The translations under genes and the position numbers were made by a program. Below, in pieces: positions 34,187-42,571 of a DNA stretch of 64,000 bases (its first letter is position 1; each line of letters begins with the position of its first letter). The DNA is taken from the NCBI GenBank assembly GCA_903939755.1, contig CAJAII010000014.1, forward strand, positions 1 through 64,000, written 5' to 3'. Below the pieces are notes generated by a model. That model did not search any database. It saw only the letters and a program-made list of their open reading frames with translations, and had not been told where the DNA came from. Source of the DNA: an uncultured Flavobacteriales bacterium (lineage in GTDB: Bacteria; Bacteroidota; Bacteroidia; Flavobacteriales_D; Crocinitomicaceae).

Positions 34187-37100
34187 ATGTTGAAAAAAAT
34201 TACTTTTATTTTTATTTTTATTCAACCTTGGGTCTTTAAGGCCCAATCAGATTTAACGTCAAAATTTTTTGATAGCCGGAACAAAGGTGATTTTATGGCA
34301 ATGGATTCAATTGGTGAACTTATTTACAAAAGAAAAGATATCTTCGATACTATCCCTTATCGTATATACTTTTTTAGAGACCTAACTGCTTCGCCAAATC
34401 ATGAAAATAATGGTAAATGGTTATGGAGATATTATAATTTTGTTAATGATGATTATGAAAACATTACTTTAATTGGAGAAGTCAATTGGCGTTTAGGAGA
34501 CTTTTACTTTAATCAAAATGAACAAAAAAGAGCGAAAGAATTTTACTCAATAGCGCTAGATTTTTATAAAAAAAATAATGACGTTTCGTATTTAGAAAAG
34601 GTTGATTTTTATCTTGCATTATCGAATATAAATTTGTTTGATAATGAAGCATTATTAAACAATGCTGAAGCTATAGCCAATAATAATAATGATAGTTTAT
34701 TGCATTGTAGAATATTAATACAAAGGTCAGGATTTTATATTCAAAAAGAAGAATACCTTTTGGGTGAAAATAATATGGATGAATTATTATTATACCTTAA
34801 CGAATTTGAGTCAGATTCTTTTTATAAACGATATTATGAATTTCAGGCAAATCTAAATAAAGCAATTTTCCGACTTAAACTTAATAAAGATATTCAATTA
34901 CAAAAAAAATATCTATTAAAAAACATCTCTATATTGAATGAGTTAATGGATTTTAATTTCTTTGAATATAATGATGAACTATGGCTAGTTATAAATATTT
35001 TAAATCCAATCGATCCAATGTGTGCAACTTTAATTCATGATGGGCGAGATTATTGTGAAAGAATCTTATCAAATAATCCATATAAAAGTTTGTGTTTTGG
35101 TCTAATTGAAGCTGGATATTTAATGTCATTAAATAAATTAGATCAAGCAATTGAATTGTGTAAAACACAAATTGAATTGGCTCAAAAATATTTTTTTCAA
35201 GATTTAGAAGAAGAATACAATTCATACATAATTAAAATCTATGAATTACAAGGAAATAGTCTTGAATACAGTAAAAAATCAAAGTTTCTTAAATTTAAAG
35301 AAACCGAAAATGGTGGTTTTCAAGTGACTTATACATCTTTATCTATTCAAGAATTATATAAGTTGAAACGAGAAGCGGAAACCGAGAAATTAAAATACAT
35401 TGATTTTGTAATTAGTCAACATTCTTTTAATTATCAAGCGAAAATGCCTTTATCTTGGGTTAAAAGAAATAAAAGAGAAGTAGCTTTCTTGATTGGAAAG
35501 GACAATGTTACTTATGCCTTACTATTGCGGAATCTAGCCTTAACTTATGTTAAATTAAACAAAACTAAAAAAGCGCTTAGGGCAATGCTTAAATCGTATA
35601 AAATTGATCAAAAAAATTATATAGAATCCGATCAAAAAGATCAATCAAAGGAATATTTGATTTGGCTTTTATTAAAAAATCGCAAATTTGGAATAGTTGA
35701 TACTATGTTGAATTCCATTACAATTAATAAAACAGCTTATCTTAATAAAGCATTTTTTAGTTTTAATCCACTTGATTTAATTAGTGAAAAAGAAAATTTT
35801 GATGGTTTTTATTTTTTCCTTTCTAGTTATATTTCTTACAGAAAGCTTTTACCTAACCAAATTAATATTATACATAAATATTGGGTTAGCTTAAATGGGA
35901 TTTCTAATTCAAAAGGCGAATGGTTTTTAAACGAATTAAAGAATGATAAAAATTATGAACTCGAATATCACAAAATTAATAGCCTTCGGAAACAGTTAAA
36001 TAGTATTGATTTGAACAATCCTACAATTTCTTGGAACAATAAAATGATAAATGATTCTTTAGAAAATATCCAAAAGAATATAGAAATTGATTTTCTTAAA
36101 AAACATTTATTAATACCAAAAGAAAAAAAGAAACTAGATTTTGAATATGATTTTTTTATTGATATTTCTAAGATATATAAATGTAATTATAATACCAACC
36201 AATGGACCGACACTTCTCAATACATAGTTTTCATTTCTGATTCTAAAGATTCTTTGGTCGATTACGTTTTTCTTGAAAATGGTTCTGAGATAGATGATAA
36301 CTTATATTACAGTTATCAAAATGAAGCAACTAATTACGAAAATAAGACAAATTTACAATCACCGTATTTCTACAACTCTTTCTGGAAACCTATCGCTGAC
36401 AAAATAGGCGATGCCAATACGATTTATGTCTCCTTAGGGGGTGTTTACAACAATATCAATTTAAACACCCTTTACAATCCTGAAACAGGAAAATACCTAC
36501 TGGAAGAAAAGGATATCCGTATAGTCAATAGCGCACGCGATTTTGATTTAAGCAAAGAACAAGAAATAAAGAAATATACAACTAATACTGCCTCACTCTT
36601 TGGCTTTCCTAACTTTGATAGAAATACAACCTTTTCAACTGAGTCACTATTCGTTTTCCCAATAAATGATGGTAACAATAATCGTTATGCTGATTCTAAA
36701 GATTTATTCGCATCAATGCGAGACTTGAATTCCTTTTGGTTGGATAGCCTTACACGGGGTGGATTAAAAGCTGACCCTCTTCCTGCAACTAAAATAGAAG
36801 TGGAAAATATTTCATTGACCTTGAAATCAAAAGGCTGGCAAGTGAATAGTTATTTGGCGGAGAATGCATCGGAAACGAATATCAAGAAACAAGAGAGTCC
36901 GCGTATTCTGCATATTGCCACTCATGGATATTTCTTCCAGGATATCCCAATTGACAAAGACAATAATCGTTTTTTAGGAATGGATCGGCAACAAGTCATT
37001 CAAGATCCCATGCTGCGATCAGGCTTGTTGTTTACTGGAGCCAACAGAACTCTAAAAGGTGAAGAATCGAAAGGAGAAAATGGTTTGCTTAGTGCTGCAG

Positions 37101-37417
37101 AAGCCTCCCTGTTGGATTTAAGAGAAACAGAACTCGTAGTGCTTAGCGCTTGTGAAACAGGTAAAGGCGAAGTAAAAAACAGCGAAGGAGTGTATGGCTT
37201 GCGCAAAGCATTTTCAGATGCTGGGGCCAAGAACATCATCATGTCGCTCTGGAAAGTAGATGATAAAGTCACCCAGGAATTCATGTCACGTTTCTACGAA
37301 ATATGGCTAAACGATAAAACAAGCATCCGCGAAGCATTTAACAAAACACAATTAGAAATCAAGGCGAAGTACCCCGAGCCATATTATTGGGGTGCGTTTA
37401 TATTGGTGGGGGAATAG
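34187..37417 (+). CDS. Exported CHAT-domain protein with distinct N-terminus
   Basis: A 1076-residue protein starting at the ATG at 34187. The frame is open upstream to 34148 but that part overlaps the previous gene's end. Signal peptide ends near FKAQS. The N-terminal 650 residues are helical with little TPR regularity and differ from the previous gene. The CHAT domain is nearly identical to that of the preceding gene (His in IATHGYF, Cys in LSACETG). An extra segment rich in Asn/Asp is inserted at about 820-845. The shared tail suggests recent duplication or gene conversion of the peptidase module. Confidence 0.85.
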   Translation: MLKKITFIFIFIQPWVFKAQSDLTSKFFDSRNKGDFMAMDSIGELIYKRKDIFDTIPYRIYFFRDLTASPNHENNGKWLWRYYNFVNDDYENITLIGEVNWRLGDFYFNQNEQKRAKEFYSIALDFYKKNNDVSYLEKVDFYLALSNINLFDNEALLNNAEAIANNNNDSLLHCRILIQRSGFYIQKEEYLLGENNMDELLLYLNEFESDSFYKRYYEFQANLNKAIFRLKLNKDIQLQKKYLLKNISILNELMDFNFFEYNDELWLVINILNPIDPMCATLIHDGRDYCERILSNNPYKSLCFGLIEAGYLMSLNKLDQAIELCKTQIELAQKYFFQDLEEEYNSYIIKIYELQGNSLEYSKKSKFLKFKETENGGFQVTYTSLSIQELYKLKREAETEKLKYIDFVISQHSFNYQAKMPLSWVKRNKREVAFLIGKDNVTYALLLRNLALTYVKLNKTKKALRAMLKSYKIDQKNYIESDQKDQSKEYLIWLLLKNRKFGIVDTMLNSITINKTAYLNKAFFSFNPLDLISEKENFDGFYFFLSSYISYRKLLPNQINIIHKYWVSLNGISNSKGEWFLNELKNDKNYELEYHKINSLRKQLNSIDLNNPTISWNNKMINDSLENIQKNIEIDFLKKHLLIPKEKKKLDFEYDFFIDISKIYKCNYNTNQWTDTSQYIVFISDSKDSLVDYVFLENGSEIDDNLYYSYQNEATNYENKTNLQSPYFYNSFWKPIADKIGDANTIYVSLGGVYNNINLNTLYNPETGKYLLEEKDIRIVNSARDFDLSKEQEIKKYTTNTASLFGFPNFDRNTTFSTESLFVFPINDGNNNRYADSKDLFASMRDLNSFWLDSLTRGGLKADPLPATKIEVENISLTLKSKGWQVNSYLAENASETNIKKQESPRILHIATHGYFFQDIPIDKDNNRFLGMDRQQVIQDPMLRSGLLFTGANRTLKGEESKGENGLLSAAEASLLDLRETELVVLSACETGKGEVKNSEGVYGLRKAFSDAGAKNIIMSLWKVDDKVTQEFMSRFYEIWLNDKTSIREAFNKTQLEIKAKYPEPYYWGAFILVGE
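36720..37417 (+). repeat. CHAT 3' duplication, copy 2
   Basis: Partner of 33481-34178. The near-identity continues to the stop codon. The DNA between the two CHAT modules is not repeated, so this is not a simple tandem gene duplication of recent date. Confidence 0.85.
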
Positions 37418-37490
37418 ATTAGTTCAAGCCCCTTACAACCTTGCAAAGATTTCCCTAACAACTGAATTATATAAAATTTTGTAGTGTCTT

Positions 37491-37520
37491 GGTTACCTTT
37501 TTAAGAAAAGGATATAAACC
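37491..37520 (+). promoter_or_regulatory. Candidate ECF promoter before 37547
   Basis: GGTTACCTTTTT followed after eight bases by GATAT, then AAACC. It lies 56 bases before the start codon at 37547, exactly the same distance as the copy at 38861 before the gene at 38917. Confidence 0.55.
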
Positions 37521-37546
37521 AACAGAAACTATAAAATTTATATATT

Positions 37547-37873
37547 ATGTTTAAAAATCCATTTTCATTTGAAGGGAGAATCAGAAGAACTGAGTACGGT
37601 TTATCCCTAATTGCCGCTGCAGCAGGCCGCGTAATTATTACCATGATTTTAGCCAGTGGGACTCAAGAAGACTTAGGCTTTTTGAACTTACTTTTTCAAC
37701 TACCATTATTATGGTTTTTTTGGGCACAAGGTGCAAAACGATGTCATGATGTAGGAATAAGCGGTTGGTACCAACTGATTCCGTTTTGTCCTCTTTACTT
37801 AATTTTTGCCACTGCCCAAGAAGGGAGCAATGAATATGGGGAAAATCCTAAGGATGAAAATCAAAACTTTTAG
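37547..37873 (+). CDS. DUF805 membrane protein
   Basis: A 108-residue inner-membrane protein of the DUF805 family. Typical features are an N-terminal F-E-G-R-I-R-R-x-E-Y/F motif, three hydrophobic helices and the conserved A-K-R-x-H-D segment (GAKRCHDVGISGWY). The function of the family is unknown. It opens the run of small genes facing the ECF sigma gene and carries the candidate ECF promoter 56 bases upstream. Confidence 0.85.
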   Translation: MFKNPFSFEGRIRRTEYGLSLIAAAAGRVIITMILASGTQEDLGFLNLLFQLPLLWFFWAQGAKRCHDVGISGWYQLIPFCPLYLIFATAQEGSNEYGENPKDENQNF

Positions 37874-37877
37874 CATT

Positions 37878-38273
37878 ATGTGGAGCTTTGTATCAAACAT
37901 CCAAGATTGGTTCAATGATTTTTCTGAACGCAGAAGACTTGTTAGAAACTTTAATTTATCCGCTCGTGCTGCTTTTGTGTCAAGTTTAGCGCCTACGCTA
38001 CTAGAATGTAGTATTTCTATAGGAGAGTCTGCTTATAGACATGCCTTCTCAAGATTTATGGCAGGTGGTTTCAGAATAAAAGCACTTTCTGGACGACCAC
38101 TACAAAGGCAAGAGATGGTTTCCATCGCAGAGGTTGTCATAAGTAATCAGGAACTTGTGCGAAAATTAATTTCCCTAGGTTGGGACACGCTAGAAATTCA
38201 TGATAATGCAGGATACAGTGGAATCAAATATAAATTATATGATCATTCCGGGATTGGTGGGATGATTGGATAG
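37878..38273 (+). CDS. Hypothetical protein
   Basis: A 131-residue protein from the ATG at 37878; the frame is open upstream to 37806 but that stretch overlaps the DUF805 gene in another frame. It is soluble and basic, with a helical N-terminal half and a Gly/Tyr-rich C-terminal end. No family is recognised. It starts four bases after the DUF805 stop, so it is very likely co-transcribed with it. Confidence 0.6.
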   Translation: MWSFVSNIQDWFNDFSERRRLVRNFNLSARAAFVSSLAPTLLECSISIGESAYRHAFSRFMAGGFRIKALSGRPLQRQEMVSIAEVVISNQELVRKLISLGWDTLEIHDNAGYSGIKYKLYDHSGIGGMIG

Positions 38274-38296
38274 CATAACTATAAAAACGAAAAAAG

Positions 38297-38653
38297 ATGA
38301 ATACAATTTTACAAAACAAGTGGTTGATGCTTGCATCAATTGAGTTTCTCATCATCATGCTTTTAATAATTAAAATCAAAAAGAAAAAGGGCACTGAGAA
38401 CTTGGAAAAAGAAATTCTAAAATCAAAAGCAGCAAGTATCAATATGTCTGATGTAATGAATGATATTAACCTTGCACCAAGTTTATACAGAAAACTTTCA
38501 CGAGCATGTCATCCTGATCGTTTTGCTGGAACTGATTTCGGAACAACCGCAAATGAATTCTTTCAGGAAGTGCAACAAGCAGAAAATAATTATGCGAAAT
38601 TATGCGATCTAAAAAACCAAATAGAGCAAAAGCTTAATCTCACTATTTCTTAA
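38297..38653 (+). CDS. Membrane-anchored J-domain-like protein
   Basis: A 118-residue protein with one N-terminal transmembrane helix (about 9-27) followed by a basic KKKK stretch and a helical region. It contains the HPD tripeptide at 72-74 in LYRKLSRACHPDRF, the hallmark of DnaJ-type co-chaperones, with a following helix FFQEVQQAENNYAKL. The J-domain is short and the first helix is unusual, so it may recruit DnaK to the membrane; this is inference. It is a member of the small-gene run. Confidence 0.7.
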   Translation: MNTILQNKWLMLASIEFLIIMLLIIKIKKKKGTENLEKEILKSKAASINMSDVMNDINLAPSLYRKLSRACHPDRFAGTDFGTTANEFFQEVQQAENNYAKLCDLKNQIEQKLNLTIS

Positions 38654-38663
38654 TAAAATACAT

Positions 38664-38849
38664 ATGATCGTTCTCAATTTGATTTTCATTGCTTTAAGAG
38701 TAATTGGCCCAATAGTTTGTGCTATGGAGGCAGACAAAAAAAACCGATCAGCCGGCTTGTGGGGCTTCTTTGGGTTCGTTTTCCCGGTGATTGCAATGAT
38801 CTGTATTTTCAGTTTATCACCTCTTACAAAATGGAAAAACGAAAAATAA
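38664..38849 (+). CDS. Small two-helix membrane protein
   Basis: A 61-residue hydrophobic protein with two predicted membrane helices around a short charged loop (EADKKNRSA). The pattern resembles the small integral proteins often found next to DUF805 genes. No function is known. It begins 11 bases after the J-domain gene and ends 12 bases before the promoter motif of the next gene. Confidence 0.55.
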   Translation: MIVLNLIFIALRVIGPIVCAMEADKKNRSAGLWGFFGFVFPVIAMICIFSLSPLTKWKNEK

Positions 38850-38860
38850 ATTATTTGCCT

Positions 38861-38900
38861 GGTTACCTTTTTGAATTTTTGATATTAGTAGATGTAAACC
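38861..38900 (+). promoter_or_regulatory. Candidate ECF promoter before 38917
   Basis: GGTTACCTTTTT, then GATAT after eight bases, then GTAAACC. It lies 56 bases upstream of the start at 38917. It is almost the same as the copy at 37491 in sequence, spacing and distance. Confidence 0.55.
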
Positions 38901-38916
38901 AATTAAAACATAAAAC

Positions 38917-39144
38917 ATGAAAAAATTAATTAAAAAAGTACTAATAGGATCTTTCCTGATTTGTACAAGTGTAATGATGTCTTCTTTTAGTACTACTAAA
39001 GAAATTAGTAATAGTAATCTGCATCAAGAACAGCCAACTGATTGCCGCTACGGACAATGCGGTGCTACTGCTGCATCAACTGGTAGCCGATGCCTACATT
39101 GTGTTTCTAACGCTGGAGATAGCTATTGTTGGCAACATAAATAA
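38917..39144 (+). CDS. Small exported Cys-rich protein
   Basis: A 75-residue protein with a basic start and hydrophobic signal segment (about 7-25). The mature part ends in a compact cysteine cluster: CRYGQC, then TGSRCLHC and YCWQH. The pattern resembles the short C-x-T-x2-G-x-R-C ... Y-C-x2-H motif that binds metal in several small secreted Bacteroidetes proteins. The role is unknown. It has its own candidate ECF promoter. Confidence 0.65.
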   Translation: MKKLIKKVLIGSFLICTSVMMSSFSTTKEISNSNLHQEQPTDCRYGQCGATAASTGSRCLHCVSNAGDSYCWQHK

Positions 39145-39179
39145 TCAACACAAAAAAATAACATTTTAAAATAACAACC

Positions 39180-39569
39180 ATGAAAAAAACAATTCTCTTC
39201 GCTTCTTTTATGCTACTGGTTAGTTTCTATATGGAAGCCCAAAATCAATTCCGAAAGGATTTCAATTATGTAGCATTTTTCGATGCTGAAACTAAGACCT
39301 GGTCCGATTGGGAACAAGCAGAACACACCTTTGTATTCAATATAAACGATAACCAGGACATTAGGCATTACACAGCGAAGGGGGAAATTATTGTCTATCG
39401 AAATATGGGTAATAAACAAGTGGGTGATACAAAAGATGGCGAGCATTACCAAATTTTAGATCTACTTGATGATACAGGTAATGAACTATCATTGAAATTA
39501 TTTGATAATCCAGAGATTGGGGTTTTGTTAATCAATGCTCCCTATATGGTTCAATTCGCTAAATATTAA
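39180..39569 (+). CDS. Exported hypothetical protein
   Basis: A 129-residue protein with a signal peptide ending near EAQN. The mature domain has alternating beta-strand pattern with Asp/Asn turns and no cysteines. No family is recognised. It follows the Cys-rich gene by 35 bases without a visible GGTTACC motif, so it probably shares that transcript. Confidence 0.6.
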   Translation: MKKTILFASFMLLVSFYMEAQNQFRKDFNYVAFFDAETKTWSDWEQAEHTFVFNINDNQDIRHYTAKGEIIVYRNMGNKQVGDTKDGEHYQILDLLDDTGNELSLKLFDNPEIGVLLINAPYMVQFAKY

Positions 39570-39610
39570 AATACGCCTAATAAATAATTTGTAACCAATT
39601 AAAATTATAT

Positions 39611-40273
39611 ATGATGAAAAACAACAAAACAATTTACCACTTCGTAGTGGATCAAAGTGGTTCTATGTCTGGTTCGGAAGGGCCAACAATCGAAGGGTTC
39701 AATTCACAATTGAAGACCCTACAGCAATTGAAAAAGGAAAACCCAAGCAATGAATACATTGTCTCCGTTTCTTACTTCGAAGATGAAGTAATGGAAATTG
39801 TAAAATTCGCTTCAATAGAGGAAATTCAACTATTGTCTAGAGAGAATTACCGACCAGGTGGAATGACAGCTCTTTTGGATGGAATAGGAAAATCCATCGA
39901 AGCAATAAGAAGAAAATATGATCAAGAAATTCGAGAAGATTTAGCTTCCGTTGTAATGGTCATTTTGACCGATGGTGGAGAAAATGCATCCAAGTTTTAC
40001 ACTAGAAACCTTATTGCTGAAACCATCAAAGAATTGGATGCAACCGGTAAGTGGACTTTTAGCTTCTTGGGTGCTGACTTGGATGCGGTAAGCGCCTCCG
40101 ACAACCTTAACATTAGAAGAGAAAATATCATCTCCTTTAGCAAAGGAAATTACGATAAAGTGATGCGTCAAATGTCTAGCTCCATTCGAAATTATGAAAA
40201 TATGAAATCATCAGGGAATATGAAGTCAGATTTGTTTGATGATATCGATGAGAAAGATCAAAGAACAAAATAA
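39611..40273 (+). CDS. Cytoplasmic von Willebrand A domain protein
   Basis: A 220-residue protein made almost entirely of a vWA domain. The MIDAS motif D-x-S-x-S is at 14-18 (DQSGSMSG), with a conserved Thr in GMTALLDGIG and Asp in ILTDGGEN. There is no signal peptide. Similar stand-alone vWA proteins bind metal and act as adaptors, for example next to kinases or chaperones. The neighbours here (J-domain, YbjN-like, ECF sigma) suggest a stress-response set. A second ATG lies one codon in. Confidence 0.85.
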   Translation: MMKNNKTIYHFVVDQSGSMSGSEGPTIEGFNSQLKTLQQLKKENPSNEYIVSVSYFEDEVMEIVKFASIEEIQLLSRENYRPGGMTALLDGIGKSIEAIRRKYDQEIREDLASVVMVILTDGGENASKFYTRNLIAETIKELDATGKWTFSFLGADLDAVSASDNLNIRRENIISFSKGNYDKVMRQMSSSIRNYENMKSSGNMKSDLFDDIDEKDQRTK

Positions 40274-40284
40274 ATAAAAAATAC

Positions 40285-40322
40285 GCTTGCCTTTTTAAGA
40301 AAATAGTCTCAATAGTTATAAA
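40285..40322 (+). promoter_or_regulatory. Candidate ECF promoter before 40344
   Basis: A weaker copy, GCTTGCCTTTTT, with AGTCT at the position of GATAT in the other copies and TATAAACC after it. It lies 59 bases before the start at 40344. Two bases differ from the core in the first box. Confidence 0.4.
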
Positions 40323-40343
40323 CCTTTAAAAATTTAAAAAATT

Positions 40344-40529
40344 ATGAAAACTGCAGCAATCATTACAACCGTAATCGCAACATTTCTCTTTTTAATTACT
40401 TCGTATACATTGACCTATGACCCTATCGGACGCTCAACAAAAGATGGCATGTTATTATTCAACTTCGCTATTTGGTATGCCATTCCTGGTATTTTATGGG
40501 TGATTTATTTTGTCACAAAAAAAGATTAA
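40344..40529 (+). CDS. Small two-helix membrane protein
   Basis: A 61-residue protein with hydrophobic segments at about 5-25 and 34-55, separated by a short loop. No family is recognised. It lies in the small-gene run, 70 bases after the vWA gene, with a weaker ECF-like motif 59 bases upstream. Confidence 0.55.
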   Translation: MKTAAIITTVIATFLFLITSYTLTYDPIGRSTKDGMLLFNFAIWYAIPGILWVIYFVTKKD

Positions 40530-40547
40530 TCCACAAAACAAAATACA

Positions 40548-40823
40548 ATGAAAACAATTCTATTTACAAGCATTTGTTTGATATTATTTTCTTTTACTTC
40601 AATGCCAAGAGGTGCTGAAATAAATAAGGAGTCAACATCTCATTCGCATTATAATGAAGCGAGGAAACAAACAATAGTGTATATCTGTACTGGCCCAGGT
40701 TCTTATGCGTATCATTCCCATGCGCGATGTTCAGGCTTGAATAACTGTAGTACACAGATATACAGCATTTATTTGTCGGATGCAATTAATCGAAGACGAA
40801 GTGCCTGTCAACGTTGTTATTAA
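40548..40823 (+). CDS. Exported Cys/His protein
   Basis: A 91-residue exported protein: signal peptide about 1-20, then a metal-site-like pattern with Y-x-C, a YHSHARC segment, LNNC and a terminal CQRC. The arrangement (YH-x3-C-x2-L-x2-C with a final C-x2-C) is widespread in small Bacteroidetes proteins of unknown function. It begins 18 bases after the preceding stop, so it is probably in the same transcript. Confidence 0.65.
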   Translation: MKTILFTSICLILFSFTSMPRGAEINKESTSHSHYNEARKQTIVYICTGPGSYAYHSHARCSGLNNCSTQIYSIYLSDAINRRRSACQRCY

Positions 40824-40844
40824 TCTTTAATAAAATCAGAAAAT

Positions 40845-41354
40845 ATGAAATTATTCAATCGTAAAAAAGAAAGCGTCTCCATGAAGGATCAACTAATTGT
40901 TTTCTTCAGCGAGATAAAATACCATTATCGTATACTTGAGGAAAATGAACGAAGAACGATCTTTCATTTAGGTGTAGGGCTCAATATCGGCAATTCAGAT
41001 GCCTTTGTATTAATCTATCATGAATTTAATCTTGTTGAAATAACGGTTGTTTCCCCAAATAATATTCCAGAAAATAAAAGAATGGAAGTAGCAAAATTCT
41101 TGGATTTAGCCGATTACAATACCTATTATGGAAATTTGCAAATGAACCATCACGATGGCACTATTCGTTGTAAAACTTACTTTCATTTCGGGAAAGAAAA
41201 TGCGGATCTTGCAACAGTTAGCTTCAATTTCTTTGGAGCTTTTAATATGATTGAACGATATCTCCCTGGCGTTCTTAGAATAACTTACGGCGGAAAGGAT
41301 GCTGATTCAGCTATGGTTGAGATAAACGGGGAAATTAATCCTTTAAATAATTAA
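40845..41354 (+). CDS. YbjN-like protein
   Basis: A 169-residue soluble protein that follows the YbjN/type III chaperone-like fold: strand-rich core around FHLGVGLNIG, then RMEVAKFLDLADYN and a C-terminal helix-strand end. YbjN-type proteins are stress-related and of unclear molecular function. It is the last gene of the rightward run and converges with the putative anti-sigma gene at 41363, nine bases away. Confidence 0.65.
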   Translation: MKLFNRKKESVSMKDQLIVFFSEIKYHYRILEENERRTIFHLGVGLNIGNSDAFVLIYHEFNLVEITVVSPNNIPENKRMEVAKFLDLADYNTYYGNLQMNHHDGTIRCKTYFHFGKENADLATVSFNFFGAFNMIERYLPGVLRITYGGKDADSAMVEINGEINPLNN

Positions 41355-41362
41355 TTATCCAA

Positions 41363-42571
41363 TTATTCAGAATCCTTAAGATTAAGTGATTCAATAATAT
41401 CTTGATCTGACAATCGTTTCAACTTGCCTTTCGGTTCTGTCAATAAATAATAATCCGATTCCATTTTTAAGTAAAATTTATCGGGACCTTCGTCATTAAA
41501 ATTGAAGACCTTCATTTTTTGGAGGTCTTTTCTCTTTACTGATACTAAAGTTAATTTCTTATCCTTAAATGTATAAGTCCCCTCTTTTAATTGGATTTCT
41601 TTCTTAATGGCATCTATATTAAATACACCTGTTCTCAAAGAATCCAGGGTTGATTTTTTATGTTTAAAGCTAAGAGATTCCAAGTTGGAAATTTCTGCTT
41701 GTAGTTGCTTTCTTTTCGTTTCAAGATATGTTAACTGAGCTTCGTAGTTCTGAATTTGAATGATAATTTCGTCCTCTACATTCGCATAACCAAAAGATTC
41801 AGAAGTTGGAATGGCCTGTTTCGTTCCTTGTGTTGACGTAATACTAGGCAAGTTCATCTTAACTGAATTGGAAGCGAAATAATCTTGCGTTTGCTTCTTG
41901 TTTTTGACCGTTGTTTTGGATGAAGTATGAGTGGGATTTCCTGTAAGAAATAGATAAAGAAGTCCCGCAGGAATAGAAAGAATAATTACTGAAGCAGCAA
42001 TTCTAATAATTGATCTTATAGAAAATTTCTGAGTAGGCGTATCATATTCGTTATTATTTGATGCAGCAACTTGATTGTTAATTTCTTCAATTCGCGACAG
42101 TTCCTCCTTTTTTTGCTTGCGATCCAATCGTTTAAATGCCACTTGAAGTTCTTCCGCTTCTAGTTGTACTTCAAGATTCTTCAGGTATTCCTTTTTTTCT
42201 TTTCTCTCCAAGCGTTGAAAAGCCTCCTTCATAAGAAAGGCTTCTTCTATATATGTATTGAAATTCTTTTGATTTCCGTCAATTAAGCGTAAAACAAGCT
42301 CATCTTTTGTTTGCGGATTTTCAATGTAAAGCAAAGCAAGTGCACTGAAATATGCATCGATGATTTCCTCTCCCGAAATTTTATTGGTTGCTAAACGAAA
42401 TTTTAAGGATTGCTGGGAAGTATCAGGAGTGGCAATTAATCCAACTATGACATCAATCGCGATCAAATCAAACAAATCCTTCTTTACATCCTCGATGGAG
42501 ACATCGAAGTATTCAGGGAGATAGAGGGTAACTGTATCTCTAAAAAGTTCTATGGAATCAGTTTTTAGCAT
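41363..42571 (-). CDS. Membrane protein, likely anti-sigma partner
   Basis: A 402-residue protein. Two nearly repeated acidic-basic segments (about 115-165; AFQRLERKEKKEYLK and AFKRLDRKQKKEELS) lie before a single membrane helix at about 190-210. A C-terminal coiled segment (275-300) and a beta-like tail follow, probably periplasmic. The start overlaps the sigma gene by 14 bases. A single-pass protein with a cytoplasmic N-terminal half encoded directly after an ECF sigma gene is the usual anti-sigma layout. No zinc-finger anti-sigma motif is seen, so this is inferred from context. Confidence 0.65.
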   Translation of the reverse strand: MLKTDSIELFRDTVTLYLPEYFDVSIEDVKKDLFDLIAIDVIVGLIATPDTSQQSLKFRLATNKISGEEIIDAYFSALALLYIENPQTKDELVLRLIDGNQKNFNTYIEEAFLMKEAFQRLERKEKKEYLKNLEVQLEAEELQVAFKRLDRKQKKEELSRIEEINNQVAASNNNEYDTPTQKFSIRSIIRIAASVIILSIPAGLLYLFLTGNPTHTSSKTTVKNKKQTQDYFASNSVKMNLPSITSTQGTKQAIPTSESFGYANVEDEIIIQIQNYEAQLTYLETKRKQLQAEISNLESLSFKHKKSTLDSLRTGVFNIDAIKKEIQLKEGTYTFKDKKLTLVSVKRKDLQKMKVFNFNDEGPDKFYLKMESDYYLLTEPKGKLKRLSDQDIIESLNLKDSE

